Below are positions 1-5,971 of a stretch of 25,776 nucleotides of DNA, piece by piece (the first letter of the stretch is position 1; every line of letters begins with the position of its first letter). The notes beneath the pieces are model-generated. The model did no database searches and had not been told where the DNA came from. It saw only the letters and a program-made list of their open reading frames with translations. The stretch covers positions 1 through 25,776 of the forward strand of contig CAYNWK010000055.1 in assembly GCA_964400875.1 (NCBI GenBank). The letters run 5' to 3'. Both the position numbers and the translations under genes were made by a program. Source of the stretch: CAYNWK01 sp964400875. GTDB lineage: Bacteria > Chloroflexota > Anaerolineae > Anaerolineales > UBA4823.

Positions 1-615
1 GGCGCGACGCGCCTGGACATGGGCTTCTTACCCGACGTGGTTGCGCCTTGCGAAACCTGCCGGGGCAGCGGCTTCAACCCGGAGGCCTGGGGGGCGCGCT
101 TGCGCGGCCTGTCTTTGCCGGAGGTCTTCGCTCGCACCATCGACCAGGTTTACGCTGACTTCGGCGACCACGGTAATTTGCGCCGTCCACTGGAAGCGGC
201 CCGCTCGGTGGGCCTTGGTTACCTCGTCCTGCGCCAGCCGGCCTACTCGCTCTCGGGCGGGGAAGCCCAACGCTTGAAGATCGCCGCCGAGCTCGCCCGG
301 CGGACGACCACCGGGAGCCTGTATATCCTCGACGAACCCACCGTGGGCTTGCACCTGGAGGACGTCGGCGTTCTGGTCGGCGTGCTGCACCGGCTGGTGG
401 ACGCCGGGCACAGCGTCGTGGTGGTGGAACACCACCCCCACGTGCTGGCGGCCTGCGACTGGCTGGTCGAGCTCGGCCCCGGCGGCGGGCCGGATGGTGG
501 GCGGGTGATCGCCAGCGGCGCCCCCGAAATCCTGGCTGTGGGCGGCACGCCGATAGCGCCTTATTTGGATGAAGTATTGAAGGTTGTTTCGCAGACAGGA
601 GGCCGGGCGCGATGA
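1..615 (+). CDS. uvrA: UvrA-like excinuclease ABC subunit A, C-terminal part (5' end outside window)
   Basis: The reading frame is open from base 1, so only the last 204 codons are present. The visible part matches the C-terminal half of UvrA, the ATP-dependent DNA-damage sensor of nucleotide excision repair. CETCRGSGF is the second half of the UvrA zinc finger. RQPAYSLSGGEAQRLKIAAEL is the ABC signature region, LYILDEPTVGLH is Walker B with the D-loop, and VVEHH holds the switch histidine. The usual GQPA before the signature reads RQPA here, and the tail is short. This could be the canonical UvrA or a UvrA2-type paralogue; the missing N-terminus prevents a choice. The stop codon overlaps the start of the next gene in an ATGA, so the two are probably translationally coupled. 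Confidence 0.9.
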   Translation, partial: GATRLDMGFLPDVVAPCETCRGSGFNPEAWGARLRGLSLPEVFARTIDQVYADFGDHGNLRRPLEAARSVGLGYLVLRQPAYSLSGGEAQRLKIAAELARRTTTGSLYILDEPTVGLHLEDVGVLVGVLHRLVDAGHSVVVVEHHPHVLAACDWLVELGPGGGPDGGRVIASGAPEILAVGGTPIAPYLDEVLKVVSQTGGRAR

Positions 616-1631
616 GCGTGTGGCTTCCGCTGCTGCTGGCCGATCCCTCGCCGTGCCTGCGCTGCCTGGTGCTGCGTGAATTGCTGGGTAAACCCTCCGA
701 CGATCCGGAGGTCCTCGAATTGGAGGGCTACCGTAAGGACGACCTCCTGGTGGCTGACCCGCTGTCACTGCAAACGGAAGAAGGTTGGTTCCCCGGGGCG
801 GACCCCATTCGCCAGACTGCGCATGCGCTGGCCCGCCTGGGCTATCTCGGTTTTGGCCTGGAACACCCCGGTGTGCGCCGCGCCGCCGAAGCCTTGTTCT
901 CGGCGCAGGCCGAGGACGGTTCGTGGCCCCTGCCGGGAGCGTATGGGCGGGACGGCGAATCCCGGGATGCGGGCTACGACATGATCCCCCTCCAGACCGC
1001 TTTACCCCTGCGCGGGCTGGCCGCCAGCGGCTACGCCGAAGACCCGCGCGCCGAACTCGGCTATGAGTGGCTTCTCGCCCAGCGGCTGCCCGACGGCGCC
1101 TGGCCTACGGGCATGGCTTCAGGCAATTACGGGCGCGTGGCCGGCTACCGGCGGCTGCCGCATTCCGGCTGGGGCTGCCGCTCCAACACCACCGGCGCGC
1201 TGCTCTGCCTTGCGCTGCATCCCCGGCGCCGTTCCGGCGCTGCGGCCCGCCAGGCGTTGGACTTGCTCCTGGGGCGCGAGACCCGCGAAGCCCAGACCAT
1301 GGGTTTCGAAGTAGCCCGCCTGGTCGGGGCTGAGGCGGCTGGCGGCATTTTCACCCATTACGCCATTTTCGACCTGGCTCTGCTGCTGGACTTGTGCTGG
1401 CGGGTCGGCGCCACCCTGGAAGACCCGCGCGTAGCCGGGCTGGTCGAATTCGTGCGCAGCCTGGCTGGACCTTACGGGCTGTGGGAATACGGCCCCCGGC
1501 CGCAAGCCTCCCGCTGGGTGACCTTCGACCTGCTGCGCTCGCTGTCCCGCCTCGATTCTGCCGGCGAGTGGATCAGCCTGGCGCCGCGCACCCCATTCCA
1601 GCCCTACCCCACCCCGCCCAGGCGATATTAA
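612..1631 (+). CDS. Squalene-cyclase-like / prenyltransferase-repeat protein (alpha/alpha toroid), 339 aa
   Basis: This gene starts at the ATG of an ATGA overlap with the UvrA-like gene. The protein contains repeat cores of the QxxDGxW type: SAQAEDGSWPLPG near residue 100 and AQRLPDGAWPTG near residue 160. These cores are typical of the terpenoid cyclase/prenyltransferase (alpha/alpha)6 toroid fold. Its C-terminal SRWVTFDLLRSL resembles SRWNTLRALRVL in the protein at 4095-5075, so the two look like distant members of one family. I see no DxDD motif of squalene-hopene cyclases, no signal peptide and no membrane helix, so cyclase activity should not be assumed. The overlap with a DNA-repair gene is a striking neighbour but does not reveal the function. 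The fold call is fairly secure; the role is unknown. Confidence 0.75.
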   Translation: MSVWLPLLLADPSPCLRCLVLRELLGKPSDDPEVLELEGYRKDDLLVADPLSLQTEEGWFPGADPIRQTAHALARLGYLGFGLEHPGVRRAAEALFSAQAEDGSWPLPGAYGRDGESRDAGYDMIPLQTALPLRGLAASGYAEDPRAELGYEWLLAQRLPDGAWPTGMASGNYGRVAGYRRLPHSGWGCRSNTTGALLCLALHPRRRSGAAARQALDLLLGRETREAQTMGFEVARLVGAEAAGGIFTHYAIFDLALLLDLCWRVGATLEDPRVAGLVEFVRSLAGPYGLWEYGPRPQASRWVTFDLLRSLSRLDSAGEWISLAPRTPFQPYPTPPRRY

Positions 1632-1639
1632 TTGGGCCA

Positions 1640-2530
1640 TCAAGGCGCCAGCCTCACCTCCACGCTGGCCAGGTGCAGGTCGCCGTCGAAGGCCGGGCTC
1701 GGATCGCGCGCCACGATCCGCCCGGGTCCGGCGGTGTCCAGCTGGAAGGGTATATCGGCGCTGAAAGGTCCGGGTACGCCCAGGTCGAGCGCCTGCACGA
1801 TCACCGCCTGGGAGCCGATCACGTCGCCCTCCGCGTCCTGCACCTCGACGACCAGGGTCTGCTCGAAGCTGGCCAGCGCGAAGCCTTCCACGTGGGCCGT
1901 CCCGCTGGTCACCTCTGCGTTGTTCGCCGGCTCGTAGATAACGATGCGCTCATCGTGCGCTTCAGCCGTGGCGATCTCGGCCTCACCGGAGGGCGCCAGG
2001 GTCACGCCAGCCGAGGCCAGGTGGGTGATCCCGCCGTCCCGCGCGCTGGCAGCGTAGACCTGCAAGAACGCCTGCCTTTCTTCGGTAACCTCGAAAGACA
2101 GCTCCGCCTCGAAAGGGCCGCGCTGGCCAACGTCCGCCTGGATCTGGGTGGCGGACTGCGCCAGCTCTTCCCCCTCAGCCGAGACCAGGCGCACGACCAG
2201 GTTCTGCTCGAAGGTAGGGTCGGCTTCTCCGCGCACCGTGAGGGGGCTGACCAGCCTGGAACCAGGACCGGGCTCCAGGATCAGGATCGCTTCCTCCGGG
2301 AGGGTTCCAGCCCCGCTCTCCAATGTAGGTGAAGGCGCCGGTGCAGTCTCCGTGTTTACCGGCTCGCCAGGTGTGGGCGTGGCTTCCGGTGTCTCAGCCG
2401 TGACCGGAGTATTCGTCGCTGGCGCTGATGTGGCGCTGGGGCTCGCCGGAGCCGTCCCCGGCGCAGTGCAGGCTTGTAAGACGATCAATAGGAAAGCAGG
2501 CATAACCGTGAGGCGTATTTTTCCTCTCAT
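1640..2530 (-). CDS. Lipoprotein with two Gmad2-like immunoglobulin-fold domains, 296 aa
   Basis: The protein begins with a basic stretch, a hydrophobic segment and the lipobox LQAC, so it is probably exported and lipid-anchored. A Thr/Pro/Ala-rich linker of about 65 residues follows. Two homologous domains of roughly 100 residues come next. The first starts ILILEPGPGSRLVSPLTVRG and the second RIVIYEPANNAEVTSG. Both contain FEQxLVV, a G-rich turn and a GPFxAxxxF segment, matching the Gmad2 domain described from spore-germination proteins. The start is set by a good ribosome-binding site, AGGAGG on the minus strand at 2537-2542, 6 nt from the ATG. The gene converges on the squalene-cyclase-like gene with only 8 bp between stops. 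A binding or structural envelope role is likely; no catalytic motif is visible. Confidence 0.82.
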   Translation of the reverse strand: MRGKIRLTVMPAFLLIVLQACTAPGTAPASPSATSAPATNTPVTAETPEATPTPGEPVNTETAPAPSPTLESGAGTLPEEAILILEPGPGSRLVSPLTVRGEADPTFEQNLVVRLVSAEGEELAQSATQIQADVGQRGPFEAELSFEVTEERQAFLQVYAASARDGGITHLASAGVTLAPSGEAEIATAEAHDERIVIYEPANNAEVTSGTAHVEGFALASFEQTLVVEVQDAEGDVIGSQAVIVQALDLGVPGPFSADIPFQLDTAGPGRIVARDPSPAFDGDLHLASVEVRLAP

Positions 2531-2767
2531 TCAGGACCTCCTGTATGGGTCATTTCTTTGATCAGGTACGGGTAAAGAAATTTGCCTGGGTCTTGTACCT
2601 GGGCAACTTATTGAATCTGTTTAAGTCTATCGTTTAGACGATGCGCTCTGGGATCTCGTTCCCGAGGGCAAGCCTTACTATTTTAAGGAATCACAGGGCT
2701 TTCCACAGCTAGGGTTTTCCCTACCCAGCCTCAGGGATTTCCCCCATTGCATTTTGATCAAGATCAT

Positions 2768-2843
2768 GCTGGTCAAGCGCAGATCCCCGCCGGAGGCCGG
2801 GCTCGGATCGCGCGCCACGGTCCGTCCGGGTCCGACGGCGCCT
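2768..2843 (-). pseudogene. Decayed copy of the 3' part of the Gmad2 lipoprotein gene
   Basis: By hand alignment these 76 bases match 1664-1739 without gaps and with about 12 mismatches (roughly 84% identity). A 25-bp core is identical (1691-1715 against 2795-2819). On the minus strand the frame still reads GPGRTVARDPSPASGGDLRL, against GPGRIVARDPSPAFDGDLHL in the intact gene. No start codon or flanking domain sequence accompanies it. It is therefore the remnant of a former tandem paralogue, or a short duplication, and not a gene. Confidence 0.8.
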
Positions 2844-2885
2844 CGTACGGCTTATCGATGCGCGGGCTCTTATACATGTTCCCTC

Positions 2886-2913
2886 TTGACATTTTCATAA
2901 AGACGTGTATAAT
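2886..2913 (+). promoter_or_regulatory. Consensus sigma-70-type promoter
   Basis: TTGACA at 2886-2891 and TATAAT at 2908-2913 are both perfect matches, with a 16-bp spacer. Transcription should begin near 2920. The promoter would drive the membrane-protein and winged-helix regulator operon that starts at 2973. Confidence 0.85.
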
Positions 2914-2924
2914 GTTTTCAGACT

Positions 2925-2941
2925 AGTTTGAAAAACAAACT
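2925..2941. promoter_or_regulatory. Palindromic operator candidate AGTTTG-AAAAA-CAAACT
   Basis: Perfect 6-bp arms flank an A5 centre, just downstream of the -10 box at about +5 to +21. This is a typical repressor position. The operon encodes a winged-helix regulator at 3577-3897, so autoregulation is the simplest reading. Binding is inferred. Confidence 0.5.
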
Positions 2942-2972
2942 GATATGAACCACAGACTGATTGGAGAATGCA

Positions 2973-3590
2973 ATGAAACCCGAAGAGCTCGTTCGACTCA
3001 AACGCAAAGTTTATTTCGCCTATCACCAGGATGGCATCCTAGATCTGGTAGCCGGATCCGTGGTGCTCGGATTTGGCGCCGACATGTTGACCGGTAATAT
3101 CTTCTTTTTGATGGCCGGCTGGCTGATGATCATGCTGTATATGATCATTAAGCAGCGCGTCACGATCCCGCGCTTCGGATACGTACGTTTTGATTCTGAA
3201 AAGGTTACCTTGGCCAAAGGCTTGGTCGCGCTGGTTATTGGGGTGCTTTTCTTTGTTCTGTTCCTGGCGTTCTATTTCTTTGCCAGCCGGCAAACAGCCT
3301 CCCCTGCAATGGAAGCCTGGATTCAACGCTACCACATGGTCCCGCTGAGCGCGATGCTGTTTGGGCTGCCCGCTCTGGCGGCCGCGCTAGTCTTGGGGTT
3401 GAAGCGCTTCTACTTATACGCACTGCTGGCAGTGGGTCTGCCTGCCCTGGGCGCCTGGCTGAATATCCCGACTTACCTCCCTATCATGGCGACCGGCCTG
3501 ATCATCCTGGCCTTTGGTGCCGTGCTGCTGGCCAACTTCTTGAAGAGCTACCCGCTCAACAACGGGGCAGACGCCGATGTCATTGGATAA
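2973..3590 (+). CDS. Polytopic membrane protein of unknown function, 205 aa
   Basis: I chose the ATG at 2973 because GGAG lies 6 nt upstream (2963-2966); the in-frame TTG at 2961 overlaps that site. The protein starts MKPEELVRLKRKVYFAYHQD, probably cytoplasmic. It then has about six hydrophobic segments: two close together (LVAGSVVLGFGADML, IFFLMAGWLMIMLYMII), one at LVALVIGVLFFVLFLAFYFF, and three toward the C-terminus. A short hydrophilic tail, NNGADADVIG, closes it. I do not recognise a catalytic motif. The last 14 bp overlap the start of the winged-helix regulator gene, so the two are co-translated. The membrane protein may act with, or be controlled together with, that regulator. Function unknown. 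Confidence 0.8.
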   Translation: MKPEELVRLKRKVYFAYHQDGILDLVAGSVVLGFGADMLTGNIFFLMAGWLMIMLYMIIKQRVTIPRFGYVRFDSEKVTLAKGLVALVIGVLFFVLFLAFYFFASRQTASPAMEAWIQRYHMVPLSAMLFGLPALAAALVLGLKRFYLYALLAVGLPALGAWLNIPTYLPIMATGLIILAFGAVLLANFLKSYPLNNGADADVIG

Positions 3591-3897
3591 TGATGACTTG
3601 CAGACGATCGCAGACCTGGACCGCATCGTCCATTCCCCGGCGCGGTTGATGATCCTGGCCTACCTGGCCGCCGTAGACAGCGCTGACTTCATCTTCCTGA
3701 TGAACCAGGTCAACCTGACGCGCGGCAACCTGTCCTCCCACCTGAGTACGCTGGAAGAAGCGGGCTACGTCAAGATTCAAAAGGAATTCGTCGAGAAGGT
3801 GCCGCGCACGCTCATCCGGCTGACCGATGCCGGCCGGGAAGCCACCCAGGCCTACCGCGAGCAGATGCGGACGGTGGTTGAGCAACTTCTCGGATGA
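3577..3897 (+). CDS. Winged-helix DNA-binding transcriptional regulator (HTH_34-like), 106 aa
   Basis: A small single-domain regulator. HSPARLMILAYLAAVDSADFIFL is helix 1 and its surroundings. VNLTRGNLSSHLSTLEEAGYVKI is the helix-turn-helix with recognition helix. KVPRTLIRLTDAGREA is the beta-wing and following helix. This order and the phrases HSPxRLxIL and PRTxxxLTxxGREA fit the winged-helix family of ArsR/MarR-like regulators usually found beside membrane proteins. It lacks a metal-binding cysteine cluster, so it is not a classical ArsR sensor. It starts inside the last 14 bp of the upstream membrane-protein gene. It probably represses its own operon through the palindrome at 2925-2941; that link is inferred. 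Confidence 0.88.
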   Translation: MSLDNDDLQTIADLDRIVHSPARLMILAYLAAVDSADFIFLMNQVNLTRGNLSSHLSTLEEAGYVKIQKEFVEKVPRTLIRLTDAGREATQAYREQMRTVVEQLLG

Positions 3898-3983
3898 ATT
3901 CCCAGGACTTCCCGCCGGCTGTGATAGGCTGAACTCTCCTCGCGGCGGCGGGTATGCGCACGAGCATAAACTTCATCGCGTCC

Positions 3984-4014
3984 GGTGCAACGCACTTCAA
4001 AAGTGCGTTGCACC
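3984..4014. repeat. Perfect hairpin, 14-bp arms and 3-nt loop (REP-like)
   Basis: GGTGCAACGCACTT (3984-3997) is the exact reverse complement of AAGTGCGTTGCACC (4001-4014), with CAA as the loop. It lies 87 bp after the regulator stop codon. No T-run follows on either strand, so it is not a classical intrinsic terminator. A dispersed REP or MITE-type element is more likely. The rest of 3898-4094 shows no gene. Confidence 0.8.
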
Positions 4015-4094
4015 AACTTTACCGCAAAGCTACGTTAGTTGCAAAAGTAAGACCCCCAACAGCGTCTTTTATCAAAGTAAGCTGGAATCAACCG

Positions 4095-5075
4095 ATGGCG
4101 ACCAATCCACCCAAACGGCAAGCCCCGAGACCACAGAGCTCGGTCATACGCTGGCTGCTTGATTCTGACCCTTCGATCCGCTGGCAGGTGCTGCGAGACC
4201 TGACCGGTGCGCCCGCGCATGCAGTCGCCTTAGAGCGCGCCAGGGTCGCCTCCGAGGGCTGGGGCGTTCAGCTGCTCGCTCTCCAGGGGGCCGACGGCCG
4301 CTGGGGCGGCGCGGCATGGAACCGCGGGTGGGACTCCACCATGCACGTCCTCATGCTGCTGCGGGACTTCGGTCTCGATCCCGCCAGCGCGGCGGCGCGC
4401 CGCGCGGTCGGCCTCGTCCGCGACCACGTGACCTGGCGGGGTGCGGGCCCGCCGGAGTGCGATGATAACCCCTTCTTCGCCGGCGAGCTGGAGCCGTGCA
4501 TCAACGGGCAGGTGGCGGCGGCCGGCGCCTACTTCGGCCAGGATGTCCGCGGCATCATCGACCGGCTGCTCGGCGAGCAGCTGCCCGACGGCGGCTGGAA
4601 CTGCGAGGCGCCCAACGGTTCGACCCGGTCGTCGTTCAACACCACGATCTGCGTGCTGGAGGCTCTGCTCGAGCACGAACGCTCAACCGGTGGCAGCCCG
4701 GAGGTGACCGGGGCCCGCCTCCGCGGGCAGGAGTACCTGCTCGAGCGCCGGCTCTTCCGGCGGCGCTCGACCGGCGAAGTGATCGAGCGCGATCGCAAGG
4801 GCGGCGCCGTGTGGACGCGCTTCGCCTTCCCGACGTGGTGGCATTACGACGTGCTGCGAGGGCTCGAATACCTGCGCAGCGCCGGCGTCACGCCCGATGA
4901 ACGGGTGGTCGAGGCGATCGACATAGTCGAGTCCAGGCGCGACGCCGACGGGCGCTGGCCGCTCGAGGCCCGCTATCCCGGCGTGATGCCGGTCGAGATA
5001 GACGAGGGCGTGGGCCGGCCGAGCCGGTGGAACACCCTGCGCGCTTTACGAGTATTGGACTGGTATTCAGCGTGA
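4095..5075 (+). CDS. Squalene-cyclase-like protein (alpha/alpha toroid), 326 aa
   Basis: I chose the ATG at 4095 (MATNPPKRQAPRPQSSVIRW). The upstream in-frame ATG at 3954 would force the perfect hairpin at 3984-4014 to be coding and adds a low-complexity leader. The protein carries repeat motifs of the prenyltransferase/squalene-oxidase type: LALQGADGRWGGAAW, GEQLPDGGWNCEAP and ESRRDADGRWPLEARYPG. It also has GELEPCINGQVAAAGAYFGQ and a C-terminal PSRWNTLRALRVLDWY. Proteins of this length and motif set are commonly labelled squalene cyclase in actinobacteria, although the DxDD acid motif is absent. It appears soluble. It shares its C-terminal motif with the protein at 612-1631. The substrate is unknown. 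It converges with the gene fragment ending at 5104. Confidence 0.78.
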   Translation: MATNPPKRQAPRPQSSVIRWLLDSDPSIRWQVLRDLTGAPAHAVALERARVASEGWGVQLLALQGADGRWGGAAWNRGWDSTMHVLMLLRDFGLDPASAAARRAVGLVRDHVTWRGAGPPECDDNPFFAGELEPCINGQVAAAGAYFGQDVRGIIDRLLGEQLPDGGWNCEAPNGSTRSSFNTTICVLEALLEHERSTGGSPEVTGARLRGQEYLLERRLFRRRSTGEVIERDRKGGAVWTRFAFPTWWHYDVLRGLEYLRSAGVTPDERVVEAIDIVESRRDADGRWPLEARYPGVMPVEIDEGVGRPSRWNTLRALRVLDWYSA

Positions 5076-5091
5076 GATTAATGCAAATGCC

Positions 5092-5104
5092 GCCGGGCTC
5101 CGGC
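5092..5104. terminator. Short GC hairpin between convergent genes
   Basis: GCCGG-GCT-CCGGC forms a perfect 5-bp stem between two convergent stop codons. It has no T-run. A weak bidirectional terminator is possible but not well supported. Confidence 0.3.
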
Positions 5105-5385
5105 TAGTCCGTAAATTCCACCTCCACCGTCATGCCCCAGCGCAGGCGGCGCCGGAAGCCGCCCGGGTCGGTCTCCTCTAGGCCGATCTCCACGGTGTAA
5201 AAGATATCCCCCTCCACTTCGGTGTAATGCAGGTCGATCGCCTCCATGCGGCCGCCGATCGTGAACCCCGGGAGCGCCGGCGCAGTCAAGCGGACCTGCT
5301 CGCCGATCCTCACGCCGGGGTTCTCGCCCTCAGGGACCTCCTCCAGGAGCGCCACCCACTCGCCCAGGTCGGCGATGCGGATCAC
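5104..5385 (-). pseudogene. Orphan C-terminal fragment of an HlyD/RND-type adaptor, 93 aa
   Basis: The frame begins at a GTG and reads VIRIADLGEWVALLEEVPEGENPG, ending RRLRWGMTVEVEFTD. It aligns along its whole length with the last ~95 residues of the adaptor at 5972-7180 (IADLSEWKVVAEEVPEASVP to RRLRWGMSVQVAFADE). Signal peptide, lipobox, coiled coil and lipoyl half-domains are all missing. The fragment therefore cannot work as a complete adaptor. It is either a truncated pseudogene or a free beta-barrel domain. Its GTG overlaps the stop of the NTF2-like gene by 4 bp (GTGA), so it could still be translated by coupling. The sequence is well conserved with no internal stop, which suggests recent truncation or retained use. 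Confidence 0.75.
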
Positions 5386-5747
5386 GGGTTAACGATGAAT
5401 TTATTCACGATCCGCCAGGTCCCGTCAATTTTCGCCAGCTGATAGCTTTCGAGGTATTTGCCGCCGAAATCAAAAAGGACGGTCGCTCCAACCGGGCTGA
5501 AGATATCAACGGCGAGAATAACCCCCTCCCCAAACTCAAACGGAGTGTAATCGGGGGCCACCCAATCATCGATGGCCTCTTTCATCGACATGCTGAAAGT
5601 CTTAAGCTCCCCCTTCTCGTTCTTGATGTACCCCATCATGTTGGCGATTTCCAGGGCAAAGGCACGCTCAAGCCGCTGGCGGTCCTTGCTGCGATACCCC
5701 TCGCAATAGTGGAATACCGTCTCGCGGATAGCCTCATAATCATTCAT
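5382..5747 (-). CDS. NTF2-like (SnoaL / lumazine-binding-like) small protein, 121 aa
   Basis: The start MNDYEAIRETVFHYCEGYRS is set by AGGAG on the minus strand, 7 nt upstream (about 5755-5759). The open frame continues upstream of it but has no coding character there. The N-terminal helix with HYCEGYRSKD, a middle strand region and the C-terminal LAKIDGTWRIVNKFIVNP match the cone-shaped NTF2-like fold. In particular they match the putative lumazine-binding family, where xxDGxWRIVNK is the characteristic ending. Members bind small hydrophobic ligands or act as minor enzymes; no catalytic residue can be assigned here. It lies at the end of the ABC-export cluster and overlaps the adaptor fragment by 4 bp. 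Confidence 0.82.
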   Translation of the reverse strand: MNDYEAIRETVFHYCEGYRSKDRQRLERAFALEIANMMGYIKNEKGELKTFSMSMKEAIDDWVAPDYTPFEFGEGVILAVDIFSPVGATVLFDFGGKYLESYQLAKIDGTWRIVNKFIVNP

Positions 5748-5887
5748 GGATATGCTCCTCATTGGCGTTTTCCGGACTCCCCCCACCCGCTGATCGTGAC
5801 CTGCTGCCCGGGGGGGGTGAGGGCAGAAAGCCTGCTGGATATTATTTCGATACCTGGGAGCGTTCCAATGCAGCGGACCCGGGTCCT

Positions 5888-5948
5888 GTTGGGGCGAGGC
5901 AAAAAGACTCGGGTACGGCGGGGAATTCTCTTTTTGCCTCGCCCCAAC
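5888..5948. repeat. Long perfect inverted repeat, 20-bp arms
   Basis: The left arm (5888-5907, GTTGGGGCGAGGCAAAAAGA) and the right arm (5929-5948) are exact reverse complements around a 21-nt loop. On the minus strand the repeat begins 24 nt after the adaptor stop codon at 5972 and lies before the NTF2-like gene. No T-run follows, so it is more like a REP/MITE element or an mRNA-stabilising structure than an intrinsic terminator. The rest of 5748-5971 holds only the NTF2 ribosome-binding site. Confidence 0.8.
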
Positions 5949-5971
5949 CCCAAAACCTTCACCCAAGGTCC

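Larger units (their letters stand above)
2531..2972. other. Divergent intergenic region with pseudogene echo, promoter and operator
   Basis: These 442 bp separate the minus-strand lipoprotein gene from the plus-strand membrane-protein operon. From left to right they hold the lipoprotein ribosome-binding site, the inverted repeat TTGCC/GGCAA at 2582-2606, and the small palindrome ATCGT-TTAG-ACGAT at 2629-2642. Then come a FNR-like half-palindrome at 2754-2767, the decayed gene copy at 2768-2843, a strong promoter at 2886-2913 and the palindrome at 2925-2941. I found no convincing promoter for the lipoprotein gene and no additional coding sequence. Confidence 0.6.

Noticed and set aside
1394..2332. 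Plus-strand 312-codon open frame
   Set aside because: It is the antisense shadow of the Gmad2 lipoprotein gene, with no recognisable motif and an improbable Arg/Gly/His composition.
2754..2767. FNR/CRP-like box TTGATCAAGATCAT
   Set aside because: It is one mismatch from TTGAT-N4-ATCAA, but it lies about 120 bp upstream of the promoter, next to decayed sequence. A chance match cannot be excluded.
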